NCBI GenBank assembly: GCA_028874795.1
Contig: JAPPHT010000022.1
Span: 1-59,091, forward strand
DNA length: 59,091 nucleotides
Reading direction: 5' to 3'
Origin: Chloroflexota bacterium
Lineage (GTDB): Bacteria; Chloroflexota; Dehalococcoidia; Lucifugimonadales; Australimonadaceae
The position numbers and the translations under genes were made by a program. The notes below the pieces were generated by a model. That model made no database searches. It worked only from the letters and a program-made list of their open reading frames with translations, and was not told where the DNA came from. Every line of letters starts with the position of its first letter. Position 1 is the first letter of the stretch. Shown piece by piece: positions 17,188 through 26,579 of the stretch.

Positions 17188-19185
17188 ATGGCGAATCTGG
17201 TCGAACAGGGCATGAAGAGCCGCCTCCGCGAGGCGTTGGAGCGGACGCAAGAGTACTTCTTCCGCACCCAGCACGAGGACGGCTACTGGTGGGGGGAGTT
17301 GGAGTCCAACCCCACCATGGAGGCGGAGTACATCATGCTCACGCACTTCATGGGGTCGGACGAAGGCGGCCGCATCCCCCGGGTTGCGGAAGACATCAGG
17401 CGCAGACAGTCCCCGGACGGCTCGTGGCGCATGTACTACGGAGCGCCGGGAGACCTGAGCACGTCCATCGAGTGCTACTTCGCGCTCAAGCTCGCCGGCG
17501 ACCCGGCGGACGCTCCCCACATGGTCCGGGCGCGCGCCTTCATCCTGGCTCAGGGCGGCGTGCCCAGGGCCCGGGTGTTCACCAAGATATGGCTCGCCCT
17601 CTTCGGCCAGTGGGACTGGAAGGGAACGCCGGCGATGCCCCCGGACATGATGCTGCTGCCGAAGTGGGCGCCCTTCAACATCTACCGGTTCGCGAGCTGG
17701 GCGCGCGCGACCATCGTACCGATGACCATCATCCTCACGCTTCACCCCACGCGGCCGCCGCGCGAGAGCGCGTGGGTCATGGAGCTCTACCCGGAGGGGC
17801 CCACCACCTACACACTCTCGCGCTGGAGGGCGAAGCCCTTCTCCCTCAGGGGAGGGTTCCTTGTGCTGGACAAAGCGATACGCGTCTACCGCAATCTGCC
17901 CTTCATCCCCGGACGGGAGCGCGCGCTCAGGGCCGCCGTCGACTGGATCGTCAGCCACCAGGAAGCCGACGGCTCGTGGGGAGGCATCCAGCCGCCGTGG
18001 GTCTACTCGCTCATCGCGCTGAGCGCCCTCGGTTACCGTCTGGACCACCCGGTGATCGCGAAGGGACTGGAGGGCTTCAGGCAGCACTGGAGCCTTCCCT
18101 CGGAAGACGGGCAGGCGCTCAGGGTCCAGGCGTGTCTCTCACCCGTGTGGGATACGTGCCTTGCGATGCGAGGACTCTTCGACTCCGGCGTGCCGCCCGA
18201 CCATCCAGGCATCCAGCGCGCCGCAGCGTGGCTCATCGGCGAGGAGATACGCACCAGGGGTGACTGGGCCGTCTACCGGCCCCACCTAGAACCCAGTGGC
18301 TGGGCGTTCGAGTTCGACAATGTCCACTATCCCGACATCGACGACTCCGCCATCATCGTGACGGACCTCGCGCTCGCGCGGATGAGCGATGATGCCGGAG
18401 AGCACGCCCGGAAGGCGTCCGTCGACCGCGCAGTCGCCTGGCTGACCGGTATGCAGTCATCCAGCGGGGGCTGGGCCGCCTTCGACTGGAACAACGAGTC
18501 ACGTGAGCTGGCGAACATCCCGTTCGCCGACTTCGGAGAACTGCTGGACCCGCCCAGCGTGGACGTGACAGCGCACATGCTGGAGATGTACGGGATGCTG
18601 GGGTACGGGACAGACCACCCGCCCGTCCGCCGGGGGCTCGCCTACGTGTGGGACCAACAGGAGCACGACGGTGCGTGGTTCGGACGATGGGGCGTGAACT
18701 ACGTCTACGGCACGGGCGCGGTGTTGCCTGCTCTGCGGGCGCTGGGGGTGGACATGACGCAGCCTCGCGTACGCCGCGCGGTGGAATGGCTCCTCGCGCA
18801 CCAGAACCCTGACGGAGGATGGGGCGAGACCTGCGTGAGCTATCCCGATCCCACGATGCGAGGGCAGGGCGAGAGTACGCCCTCGCAAACGTCGTGGGCG
18901 CTCGTTGCGCTCATCGCGGCGGGCGAGGCGCGCCACGACTCCGCTCAACGAGGCGTCGAGTTCCTCCTCCGGAATCAGCAGGACGACGGGACGTGGGACG
19001 AGCCGCAGTTCACGGGGTGCGGTTTCCCCGGCTACGGCCCCGGCGACCAACCCGGGAAATACGAGCCGCTCGAAGACCCGAACTCGCAGGGGCCCGAACT
19101 GAGTGCGGCCTTCATGATCAACTACCATCTCTACCGCAACTACTTCCCGCTATGGGCGCTCGGACGGTACGCGCGGACGTTGTAG
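17188..19185 (+). CDS. shc: Squalene-hopene cyclase
   Basis: 665 residues, the usual size for the family. The catalytic DxDD motif is D383-I-D385-D386 in VHYPDIDDSAII, where the central Asp protonates squalene. QW repeats recur throughout (QSPDGSW near 75, EADGSWGG near 260, SSGGWAAFDW near 430, NPDGGWGE near 530, QDDGTWDEPQF near 605). GTGAVLPALRALG is also family-typical. The enzyme is a monotopic membrane protein making hopene/hopanol. It lies 8 bases after hpnG; no strong binding site precedes ATG 17188. No squalene synthase gene lies in the window. Confidence 0.95.
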   Translation: MANLVEQGMKSRLREALERTQEYFFRTQHEDGYWWGELESNPTMEAEYIMLTHFMGSDEGGRIPRVAEDIRRRQSPDGSWRMYYGAPGDLSTSIECYFALKLAGDPADAPHMVRARAFILAQGGVPRARVFTKIWLALFGQWDWKGTPAMPPDMMLLPKWAPFNIYRFASWARATIVPMTIILTLHPTRPPRESAWVMELYPEGPTTYTLSRWRAKPFSLRGGFLVLDKAIRVYRNLPFIPGRERALRAAVDWIVSHQEADGSWGGIQPPWVYSLIALSALGYRLDHPVIAKGLEGFRQHWSLPSEDGQALRVQACLSPVWDTCLAMRGLFDSGVPPDHPGIQRAAAWLIGEEIRTRGDWAVYRPHLEPSGWAFEFDNVHYPDIDDSAIIVTDLALARMSDDAGEHARKASVDRAVAWLTGMQSSSGGWAAFDWNNESRELANIPFADFGELLDPPSVDVTAHMLEMYGMLGYGTDHPPVRRGLAYVWDQQEHDGAWFGRWGVNYVYGTGAVLPALRALGVDMTQPRVRRAVEWLLAHQNPDGGWGETCVSYPDPTMRGQGESTPSQTSWALVALIAAGEARHDSAQRGVEFLLRNQQDDGTWDEPQFTGCGFPGYGPGDQPGKYEPLEDPNSQGPELSAAFMINYHLYRNYFPLWALGRYARTL

Positions 19186-19306
19186 CGCTCGCCTCCTTCC
19201 GGACCGGCCACCGCGGGTGGCGCTCCCATCCGGTGGTGGCGGGCCGTCCCGTTTGCTGTTAGTTTCACCCGCAGACGGGGGAGATGCCGGCCCTGAAGGA
19301 GGCGCC

Positions 19307-20521
19307 ATGGCGACGCAGACCCAGGAGATCCGCAACATGCGGCTCATCTCCCACAACGACCTCAACGGCTTCGGCAACATCGGCGAAGGGGTGCACCTCC
19401 ACGTCGATAGTGATGGCCGCCGCATCCTCTACCTCGCCCACGAGAGTGCGCCCAAGGACATCACCAGCGTCGACGTCACGGATACAGCGAACCCCCGTGT
19501 GATAAGCCAGACCGAGTTGCCCTACGCTCACCTGCGCTCGAACTCGCTGGCCATCGTGGACGACGTGATGCTGGTGGCTTACCAGTCCGTGCGGCCGGGG
19601 CAGCCGGGAACGGGGATGGGTGTCTACGACATCAGCAATGCGGAGGAGCCCCGCCGCATCGGCTTCATGGACCTGGGAGGCCCGTACTCGCGTGGCTGCC
19701 ACTGCCTCTGGTGGGTGGACGGCGAGTACGCCCATCTCTCCACCGGCGCCGCCGACTTCCAGCCCCGCAACCAGTCGGACGATCAGTTCTACATGATCGT
19801 GGACGTACGGGACCCGGAGCATCCGGTGGAGGCCGGACGCTGGTGGGTGCCCGGCACTCGCGAGGGAGACGAAGCCCCGCCGATGTGGCGGCACCCCCTG
19901 ATCGACTCCGGCCACCGGCTGCACAACGCCAATGTCTATCCCCAGCGCCCCGACCGGGCCTACTGCTGCTACCTGGACTCCGGCGTGTTCATCCTGGACA
20001 TCTCCGACAAGGCGAGCCCCTCCGTCGTCGGCAGCATCAACGTCGCGCCGCCCTTCCCCGGCTTCTGCCACACGGCCCTGCCCCTGTTCAGCCGCGATCT
20101 GATGGTCGTGACCCACGAGGCGGTGCGGAACAACGGCGAGGACCATCCCAAGCTGATCTGGATGATGGACATCCGTGAGGAGACCAACCCGGTCATCATC
20201 AGCACCTTCCCCATGCCGGACACCAACGACTTCTTCAACCGCGGAGGCCGGTTCGGTGCGCACAACGTCTACGAGAACCAGCCCGGCCCGACCTGCTTCC
20301 ACTCCGAGACGCTGATCTACGGCACATTCTTCAACGCTGGCGTGCGGGTGTTCGACACGAGCGACCCGTTCCGTCCCGAGGAGGTGGCCTACTTCGTGCC
20401 GCCCGTGCCGGAGGGCGCGCCGTCCAACGGCATCAACGACGTCTACGTGGACGAGAACGGCACCATGTACGTGGTGGACCGGCTCAAAGGCGGGCTCTAC
20501 ATACTGGAACTGACGCTCTAG
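19307..20521 (+). CDS. LVIVD-repeat beta-propeller-like protein
   Basis: 404 residues built from repeated units of the type DVTDTANPRVISQTELPY, DISNAEEPRRIGFMDLGG, DVRDPEHPVEAGRWW, DISDKASPSVVGSINV, DIREETNPVIISTFPM and DTSDPFRPEEVAYFVPP. These are LVIVD-type repeats, which predict a seven-bladed propeller. No signal peptide, lipobox or membrane segment is visible. Catalytic activity cannot be assigned, although propellers of this class occur near aromatic catabolic genes. Possible metal-binding His pairs (SRGCHCLWW, GHRLHNANVY, GFCHTALP, PTCFHSETL) are spaced along the protein, reminiscent of a metal centre on the propeller axis. Start 19307 follows GAAGGAGG. It converges on a LigB-type dioxygenase gene. 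Confidence 0.8.
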   Translation: MATQTQEIRNMRLISHNDLNGFGNIGEGVHLHVDSDGRRILYLAHESAPKDITSVDVTDTANPRVISQTELPYAHLRSNSLAIVDDVMLVAYQSVRPGQPGTGMGVYDISNAEEPRRIGFMDLGGPYSRGCHCLWWVDGEYAHLSTGAADFQPRNQSDDQFYMIVDVRDPEHPVEAGRWWVPGTREGDEAPPMWRHPLIDSGHRLHNANVYPQRPDRAYCCYLDSGVFILDISDKASPSVVGSINVAPPFPGFCHTALPLFSRDLMVVTHEAVRNNGEDHPKLIWMMDIREETNPVIISTFPMPDTNDFFNRGGRFGAHNVYENQPGPTCFHSETLIYGTFFNAGVRVFDTSDPFRPEEVAYFVPPVPEGAPSNGINDVYVDENGTMYVVDRLKGGLYILELTL

Positions 20522-20543
20522 GAGCGGAGGAGCGGGAAAAGGA

Positions 20544-20576
20544 AAGGGACCGGAGGTCTGCGCCCTCCGGCCCCTT
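20544..20576. terminator. Hairpin terminator between convergent genes
   Basis: A 13-bp stem (AAGGGACCGGAGG with CCTCCGGCCCCTT, one A-C mismatch) and a 7-base loop, followed by a short T/C run. It lies between the stops of the LVIVD gene and the LigB-type gene and could serve both strands. Confidence 0.75.
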
Positions 20577-20599
20577 CGTCCTTCGTAGTCTGTCGGGCC

Positions 20600-21562
20600 T
20601 CAGCTGCCGACCGCCGCCGAAGCTGGCACGGGAGGCCAGTATGCCCAGCCAAGCCCGGTCACCGCGTGGTTGGCAGGGATGTAGTCCACCACGGTTGCGC
20701 TGCTGCCCACCCGTTCCATGGCGCCCGCCACCGTGATCCAGGCCCGGATCTCGCCGGTCCCGCCTCGCATCGTCATCGAATCGAACCGGTAGAGGGCCGT
20801 CGTGTCTTCTCCGCGCCCGGCCTCGATCTGGCCGAGGAACCAGCGGTCCAGCGGGGCGTCCACCCAGCCCGAGCGCGGGCCGCCGGGGTCATGGGAGAGG
20901 CCTCCGGAGCCGTAGATCGCTATCTTCCGTGGGTCGCGCTCGAATATGCGGGCGAGCGCGCGGCCCAACTCGTAGCAGCGGGAGGCCGAGAGTGACGGCG
21001 GGTTGTAGGTGTTCTCATAGAAGATGACGACGGGGATGTCGAACTTCGGGTTCAGGAGCGGCATGGGGCGGGCGAATGCGTGGGGCAGTCCCCGCTCCGG
21101 GCGGCCCAGAGCATCCTGCTCGCCGCTGATGGCGATGTCGAACCCCTCATCGCGGACGAGACGGTCGAGGAGCCATTCGGAGGTCTCGACGTCGACCTTC
21201 AACCGGACGATATCGGCCTCGGAGGGTTGCTCGCCCATGATCCCGTTGTTGTTGTGTCCCCAGGCGACCTCACCGGTGTAGACCATGAGGTTCGGAACGT
21301 TGCTGCGGTCGAACATCTCCGACTGGTCGCCGCCGATGATGATGAGCAACTCGGTCCCGTACGCCTCGATCTCCCGCTTCAGCGTATCGAACGAGTGGTT
21401 GATCCGCTCCACGTAGTCGGTGATGACTTCGGGCGTCTCATCGGAAGCCTCCGGAGGCTGCGGAACGGTGCGCGTCAGTCGCTGATAGATCGACGGCCAC
21501 GATTCCACGGGCGCAACCAGAGAAGGCGCGTGTGACGATGCAAGACCCAGTCCGATAGGCAT
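20600..21562 (-). CDS. LigB-superfamily class III extradiol dioxygenase-like protein
   Basis: 320 residues. The N-terminus MPIGLGLASSHAPS supplies the first metal-ligand His (H11), ELLIIIGGDQSEMF follows, and GSGGLSHDPGGPRSGWVD contains the conserved SHD/G motif of the catalytic subunit of protocatechuate 4,5-dioxygenase-type enzymes (LigB, PcmA). These are Fe(II) enzymes that open catecholic rings next to the hydroxyls. The start at 21562 is preceded by an excellent GGAAGGAGG; the frame continues 65 codons upstream without support. It diverges from the Rieske gene at 21801. One of three LigB-like genes in the window. Confidence 0.88.
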   Translation of the reverse strand: MPIGLGLASSHAPSLVAPVESWPSIYQRLTRTVPQPPEASDETPEVITDYVERINHSFDTLKREIEAYGTELLIIIGGDQSEMFDRSNVPNLMVYTGEVAWGHNNNGIMGEQPSEADIVRLKVDVETSEWLLDRLVRDEGFDIAISGEQDALGRPERGLPHAFARPMPLLNPKFDIPVVIFYENTYNPPSLSASRCYELGRALARIFERDPRKIAIYGSGGLSHDPGGPRSGWVDAPLDRWFLGQIEAGRGEDTTALYRFDSMTMRGGTGEIRAWITVAGAMERVGSSATVVDYIPANHAVTGLGWAYWPPVPASAAVGS

Positions 21563-21800
21563 TCCGGACCTCCTTCCTGTCGAACGAAACCTCCGCATCT
21601 GCCAACCAACGATATACGTCGCAGAGTATAGCACCGGTGCGCAACGGCGCACAGGACACCACCGCGGGTTCTCAGCGAACAGCCAGCCATGATTGACTGT
21701 TTCCGGCGCTGATGCTACCGTTCCACTACGAGAAACATACGGCAGGACGAGCGGCAAGCGTCAGCGCTTGGACCATCGGAAAAGGAGCGGAGGTGGTTCG

Positions 21801-23192
21801 ATGGCAACCCTGGTGCGGAACGGCGCGGCAAGGCGAAACGGTAGCGAAGGATCGCGGCCCCGGTACGATTCCAGGGTCTATGACGAAGCCGTCCTGGGAT
21901 TCAAGAACTACTGGTACCCGGTCTTCTCCTCCAAGTCCGTCGGCAGGAAGCCCGTCGGCGCCACGATCATGGGCGAGGGGATCGTCTTCATGCGGACTCC
22001 CAAGGGTGTCGCAAGGGCGCTATCCAACGAGTGTGCACACAGGGGCACCCTCCTGTCGATCGGGGAGGGATGCCTGATCAAGGGTTCGGACACCATCACG
22101 TGCCCGTACCACGGCTGGACGTACGACCTGCACAGCGGTGTATGCGTCGCGGTGCTCCCCGAGGGCCCGAAGAGCGAAGTGCCGGGCAAGATCAGGATCC
22201 GTTCCTACCCCGTGGAGGAGCGCAAGGGCATCGTCTGGATCTGGATGGGCAAGGGTGACCCCGCTCCCATCGAGGAAGACATCCCTAACCTGATGCAGCG
22301 GGACGACGCCATCGTCAAGTTCCGGCCGAGAGTGCAGTACGGCAACTGGCGGTGGCACAGTGAGAACACTGCCGGCGGCCACGCGCAGATGATCCACAAG
22401 AGTTCGTTCCGCGTCTGGTTCACGAGGCCCCGGCCCATGAATCTCCCATCCCAGCCCCACGTCACCCACGACGTGGACGGCGTCGGAGTCGACAACGGTT
22501 TCATCCCCCGGGGGCAGGCGCTGCCGGGCGAGCCGAAACCCCCGACACCGTCCATGTACACGGAGTATCCGGGCCTGGGAACGTGGAGCCCCCAGCCGAA
22601 GTGGCGGCAGATACTGCTGTGGCCGTGGCTGCGCCGGTTCCGAAAGAGTCTCGGCTCCGAGGTCCACGGGGTCAGCAAGATGATGATGATGCTCCCGGGC
22701 GTGTTCAGGGTCCCGAACTTCCCGAGCGCCAGCAACATCTACTACGAGTGGTATGTGCCGGTCGACGAAGACCACTACCTCTACGCACAGGTCGCCTGCC
22801 TGTGGGGCTCCAATCCGATCCAGAGGCTGTGGAAGAACGTCTGGTACTACGCCTGGGGCAAGCCGACGGGACTGATCCAGTTCAACAACCAGGACCTCAC
22901 GTTCACCCGCCAGACGACCAACTACACGAAGCGGCATGGCATCACGTCGTACCCGCACACCAAGCTCAGCCGCAATGACGACTTCCACCGGACGTGGCGC
23001 CAGTTCGCATCTGAGTTCGCACGCGGCGAGGGTTACGCCTACGAGGACGGTTACAGAGCGGAAGACTCACCGCTCGTGGGCATGGTGCCGAACATCCCGT
23101 GGCTGGAGGATGCCCCGGCTGAGACCGAGGACAAGAAGGAGCCGACAGAGCAAAAACAGCCCGAGCCTGTCCCCGCAGGTGGGTCTGAGTAA
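21801..23192 (+). CDS. Rieske oxygenase-like protein lacking the bridging Asp, copy 1
   Basis: 463 residues. Rieske ligands are C78, H80, C101 and H104 (NECAHRGTL and ITCPYHGWTY). The iron site reads WHSENTAGGHAQMIHKS: His194 and His199 keep the H-x4-H spacing, but the position that should be the Asp linking the Rieske centre of one subunit to the iron of the next is Ala191. C-terminal residues 435-463 are acidic and Lys/Gln-rich, probably disordered. ATG 21801 follows GGAGGTGG. It forms a tandem pair with the related gene at 23358, which shares the defect. Likely an aromatic or cyclic-substrate oxygenase with altered electron-transfer wiring. Confidence 0.88.
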   Translation: MATLVRNGAARRNGSEGSRPRYDSRVYDEAVLGFKNYWYPVFSSKSVGRKPVGATIMGEGIVFMRTPKGVARALSNECAHRGTLLSIGEGCLIKGSDTITCPYHGWTYDLHSGVCVAVLPEGPKSEVPGKIRIRSYPVEERKGIVWIWMGKGDPAPIEEDIPNLMQRDDAIVKFRPRVQYGNWRWHSENTAGGHAQMIHKSSFRVWFTRPRPMNLPSQPHVTHDVDGVGVDNGFIPRGQALPGEPKPPTPSMYTEYPGLGTWSPQPKWRQILLWPWLRRFRKSLGSEVHGVSKMMMMLPGVFRVPNFPSASNIYYEWYVPVDEDHYLYAQVACLWGSNPIQRLWKNVWYYAWGKPTGLIQFNNQDLTFTRQTTNYTKRHGITSYPHTKLSRNDDFHRTWRQFASEFARGEGYAYEDGYRAEDSPLVGMVPNIPWLEDAPAETEDKKEPTEQKQPEPVPAGGSE

Positions 23193-23357
23193 GCATCGGC
23201 GAGACGCTGCACATCCACGGCAACGAAGCGGGTGGCACGGATTTCGTTGATTCCCGTGTCACCTTCCTCCATAATCCGGGATGTCCGCTGTATGCAGGAG
23301 GGTGTTCAGTAGCTGTCCCTGTTATGGGCGGCGGCGAGTCGCAAGGAGAGGGTTGTC

Positions 23358-24569
23358 ATGGCGACGAGTACACGTTCGAACGGTGTGGAGCACGCGAAGA
23401 CGCAGTCTCCGTATGAGGCGGCCGTCCTCGGCTTCCGGAATTACTGGTACCCCGTGTGTACCTCGAATGAGGTCGGCACGAAGCCGAAGGCGATCAAGTT
23501 CCTCGGCGACCCCGTCGCGCTGCTCCGGAGGAACGGGAAGGCCTATGCGGTCGCGGACCAGTGCGCACACCGTGGAACACAGCTCTCCCTGGGCAAGTAC
23601 GAGTTCCCCGGATCGAACACCCTCACGTGCCGCTACCACGGATGGACCTTTGACGTCACCAACGGCGTGTGCGTCGCCAACCTGACCGAAGGGCCGAACA
23701 GCGCGGTGGTCGGCAAGGTCAGAGTGCGCACGTATCCCGTGGAGGAACGCAAGGGCATCGTGTGGGTCTGGGCAGGAAGGGGCGCTCCGGCCCCGCTCGA
23801 AGAGGACGTCCCCAGGCTGATGCTGCAGGATGACGCGGTCGTCAAGGTCCGCGCGGGCATCAAGTACGGCAACTGGCGGTGGCACGCCGAGAACGTTGGC
23901 GGCGGGCACGCGTCGATGCTGCACCGCGACACGGTGGGCCTGTTCTTCAACCAGATGCCAGCCCACCCCATCGAGCCGTTCGCCTATAACGGCAAGCCCG
24001 AAGACGACGACGGCAAGTGGATCTTCCAGGGTTCGAAAGGGTCGTCGTCATACGACGAGTACCCTGGCCTTGGACGATGGCCGAAGCCGCGCCTGTGGCG
24101 TCGTTTGGGACGGCGGCCGCGACCCATGTTCGGACTCAACTACTTCGGCGCGGCCATCCGGCTGCCCGGGATCACGCGCGTCATGCACTTTCCGACTGTC
24201 GGCTGGTTCTACTACGAGTGGTATACGCCCGTGGACGAAGACCATTACGTCTACTTCCAGGTCTCCACGTTCCACACCACGAACCCCCTGCGAAAGCTCT
24301 GGGAGGGGTTCAAGTACCTGGTCTACGGGAAGCCGTTCAAGGTGACGCTGTTCAACAACCAGGACGTGCGGATGGTGCGGCAGACCACGAACTTCGTGAA
24401 GCGGCAGGGTATGAACTTCCTCACACCCCTGTCGATGCAGGACTCGTTCCACTTCGAGTGGCGCCGACAGGCCAATGAGCTTGCCCGCGGCGAGGGAAGG
24501 CCGGAGGAGCCGGCGGCGCCGGAGAGCGAACCCGAAGCGGAACCGGTCGCTGCGGGCACGTCTGCCTGA
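23358..24569 (+). CDS. Rieske oxygenase-like protein lacking the bridging Asp, copy 2
   Basis: 403 residues. Rieske ligands are C69, H71, C91 and H94 (DQCAHRGTQ and LTCRYHGWTF). The iron-site segment WHAENVGGGHASMLHRD gives His184 and His189, with Gly181 where the bridging Asp is expected. It resembles the preceding gene over most of its length (shared GFRNYWYPV, FYYEWYTPVDEDHY and RQTTNF motifs) but lacks that protein's insert around residues 220-260. ATG 23358 follows AAGGAG. The C-terminus is Glu/Pro/Ala-rich. A 9-bp hairpin follows the stop. Confidence 0.88.
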   Translation: MATSTRSNGVEHAKTQSPYEAAVLGFRNYWYPVCTSNEVGTKPKAIKFLGDPVALLRRNGKAYAVADQCAHRGTQLSLGKYEFPGSNTLTCRYHGWTFDVTNGVCVANLTEGPNSAVVGKVRVRTYPVEERKGIVWVWAGRGAPAPLEEDVPRLMLQDDAVVKVRAGIKYGNWRWHAENVGGGHASMLHRDTVGLFFNQMPAHPIEPFAYNGKPEDDDGKWIFQGSKGSSSYDEYPGLGRWPKPRLWRRLGRRPRPMFGLNYFGAAIRLPGITRVMHFPTVGWFYYEWYTPVDEDHYVYFQVSTFHTTNPLRKLWEGFKYLVYGKPFKVTLFNNQDVRMVRQTTNFVKRQGMNFLTPLSMQDSFHFEWRRQANELARGEGRPEEPAAPESEPEAEPVAAGTSA

Positions 24570-24590
24570 GCCTGCTCGCCTCGAGCAGGC
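24570..24590. terminator. Compact hairpin between convergent genes
   Basis: A perfect 9-bp stem, GCCTGCTCG / CGAGCAGGC, with a 3-base loop directly after the TGA of the Rieske gene and 9 bases before the SDR stop. No T-run follows on either strand, so termination is plausible but not certain. Confidence 0.5.
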
Positions 24591-24599
24591 CACCGGGGC

Positions 24600-25478
24600 C
24601 TACTGCTCCAGCTCGTCGATGGGGACCCCGTACTTGGTCTGCGTGGCGTTCTCGTAGTACTCCTGCGCGTCGATGCCCGTGAACTGGCCGGGCACCCATG
24701 CCCAGTACTTGGACCGCGCGCCGCCGTCCAGCGGTATGTCGCAACCCGTCATGAACGTCGACTCCTCGGAACCGAGGAAGATCGCGGCGTACGCCACGTC
24801 GCTTGCGCGGCAGAACCGCCCAAGGGGGATGCCCTTGAGGAAGTCGTCCGCAGTCACACGATGCCTCGTACGCAGCGACGCAACGCCTCCGAACCGCCAC
24901 ATGTTGTGCTCAACGTAGGTTGGGCTGATCGTGTTCACGCGGATGCCCAGGTGCGCAAGGTCCATAGCCGCAGCCCTGCAGAAGTTGAGCAGTCCGCCCT
25001 TTGCCGCGGAGTAGCCGGAGTTGCCGGCCTCTCCCTGGTGTCCGGCGTCAGACACGATATGGATGATCGAGCCGCGGATCCCCTTCTCCATCATGACGCG
25101 GGAGACGTACTTGGTCGTCAGCATGCCCCCGGTGAGGTAGCCCTTGAGCTGGCGTTCCCAGTCGTAGATGTTGACGTCCCAGACAGCCCACCGGTACTGG
25201 CGTCCGGCCATGTTGACCAGGATGTCGATCTTCCCGAAGTGTTCGACCGTCTGGTTCACGACCGCCTGCACCTGCTCGGCGTCGGACGCGTCGCCCGGGA
25301 GGGCGATAGCGTCGTAGCCGCGTGACCGGATGAACTCAGCCGTCTCCTCTCCTGATTCGGGCACCAGGTCGTTGGCGACGATCTTCGCTCCTTCACGCGC
25401 CATGAAGTGAGCGGTCGTGCCCCCGTTGTTCGGACTTGCCCCGACGATCAGCGCAACTTTCCCATCGAGTCGCCCCAT
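24600..25478 (-). CDS. Short-chain dehydrogenase/reductase
   Basis: 292 residues, classical SDR. The cofactor loop is ALIVGASPNNGGTTAHF (residues 9-25), a variant of TGxxxGxG. VNMAG replaces NNAG and the catalytic Tyr-Lys is in GYSAAKGG, followed by IRVNTISPTYVEHN. An extended C-terminus (KYWAWVPGQFTGIDAQ) goes beyond the usual 250 residues. Start 25478 follows GGAGGAG. Last gene of a minus-strand operon hydrolase-LigB-like-SDR, so it may dehydrogenate a diol or ring-cleavage intermediate; the substrate is unknown. Confidence 0.9.
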   Translation of the reverse strand: MGRLDGKVALIVGASPNNGGTTAHFMAREGAKIVANDLVPESGEETAEFIRSRGYDAIALPGDASDAEQVQAVVNQTVEHFGKIDILVNMAGRQYRWAVWDVNIYDWERQLKGYLTGGMLTTKYVSRVMMEKGIRGSIIHIVSDAGHQGEAGNSGYSAAKGGLLNFCRAAAMDLAHLGIRVNTISPTYVEHNMWRFGGVASLRTRHRVTADDFLKGIPLGRFCRASDVAYAAIFLGSEESTFMTGCDIPLDGGARSKYWAWVPGQFTGIDAQEYYENATQTKYGVPIDELEQ

Positions 25479-25519
25479 ACGTGTGATCTCCTCCGCTGTT
25501 CTTCAGCGCGCCCGGACCG

Positions 25520-26569
25520 CTACTTGACCTCGAAGATGGTGGTGACGAAGTCGTCGTTGAAGAGCCAGCCGGCCTGGAAGTCCGTGTGCACGATCTTCGC
25601 GCCAACCTCGGTCATGGCCCCCGCAAGGATGATGGTGACGAGCAGCTCCCACTGAGCGTGCTCCTCCATCTCCTCGAACGTCCAGTTGTCGCCCCACTCC
25701 GTGAACTTGTTCTCTTTCCACTCTGCGAACCGCGCTTCGTCCGCGGCCACGTCCGGGTGCAGCCGCTCGAACTCCAGTCCTGAGTCGTTGGCGTGCGACC
25801 AGTCGACCCCGGCGACGAGCGCCACGCGCCACGGGCTCGCCTTGTAGATCCTCGCGATGGCGGCGCCTAGATCGAACGCCTCGCGGGGAGTCAGCGGCCT
25901 GGGCAGGTTCTTGTCCCACGCGGTCAGGCCTTCGTTGTTCCGCACCCGGGTGAACCCGAACGGGTCCACGGGGATGGGAACGATAGGCGTCTTGAACTCG
26001 CGCTTGTCCCAGTCCATGTGGACCGTGGTCGCAAGGGCGTTGTGTCCCAGCCCGTTCGCGTGCATGGACTCCAGGGAGTACATGGGGTTGAAGCCCGCGT
26101 CCTGCAACCCGCGTATGAGGTGCATCGCCCCTTCGCGGTGACCCTGGAGTATGTCCTCCCTGTCCGGGTCTTCCTCGAAGTAGTTCTCCCTGTTGCCGAA
26201 CACCTGGAAGAGCTTGGCCGTGACCTGCTCATGGGCCTCGATCCAGTACGTTGGCCGCGCGAACGTGCGGAACGTCTCGCCGAGCTCCCTGAAGAAGACC
26301 ACGATGAAATCGGGCTGGAAGTCGTCGAGCGCGGCCCGTACCTTGCGGAACTGCTCGATCTGCAACTCCTGGGCAGCCTTCCCGGCTGCCGCGCCCTGAT
26401 CGTTGGCCCAGAGCGTCCGCATCTCCTCCGGCCAGTTATTCGGGTCCTTGAGATGAGGCTTGTCGACCCACCCCCGACCGATGTTGCCCGCCACGACGCC
26501 GGGCATGTGGTGCGGCTTCATCCGCAGGAACGGAAAGTCCGCGATGGTTATACCAAGGATCTCTGCCAT
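25520..26569 (-). CDS. LigB-superfamily extradiol dioxygenase-like protein, divergent form
   Basis: 349 residues. LQIEQFRKVRAALDDFQPDF and FIVVFFRELGETFR match the central strand region of LigB-type catalytic subunits. LVAGVDWSHANDSG carries the conserved late His motif, and PHHMPG (H20, H21) probably supplies N-terminal ligands in place of the usual SSHxP. The C-terminal part (EHAQWELLVTIILAGAMTE) also fits. It lies between a meta-cleavage hydrolase and an SDR with gaps of 10 and 41 bases, which supports ring cleavage. Start 26569 follows GAGGAG. It is the most diverged of the three LigB-like proteins here. Confidence 0.75.
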   Translation of the reverse strand: MAEILGITIADFPFLRMKPHHMPGVVAGNIGRGWVDKPHLKDPNNWPEEMRTLWANDQGAAAGKAAQELQIEQFRKVRAALDDFQPDFIVVFFRELGETFRTFARPTYWIEAHEQVTAKLFQVFGNRENYFEEDPDREDILQGHREGAMHLIRGLQDAGFNPMYSLESMHANGLGHNALATTVHMDWDKREFKTPIVPIPVDPFGFTRVRNNEGLTAWDKNLPRPLTPREAFDLGAAIARIYKASPWRVALVAGVDWSHANDSGLEFERLHPDVAADEARFAEWKENKFTEWGDNWTFEEMEEHAQWELLVTIILAGAMTEVGAKIVHTDFQAGWLFNDDFVTTIFEVK

Positions 26570-26579
26570 GAGTTGCTCC

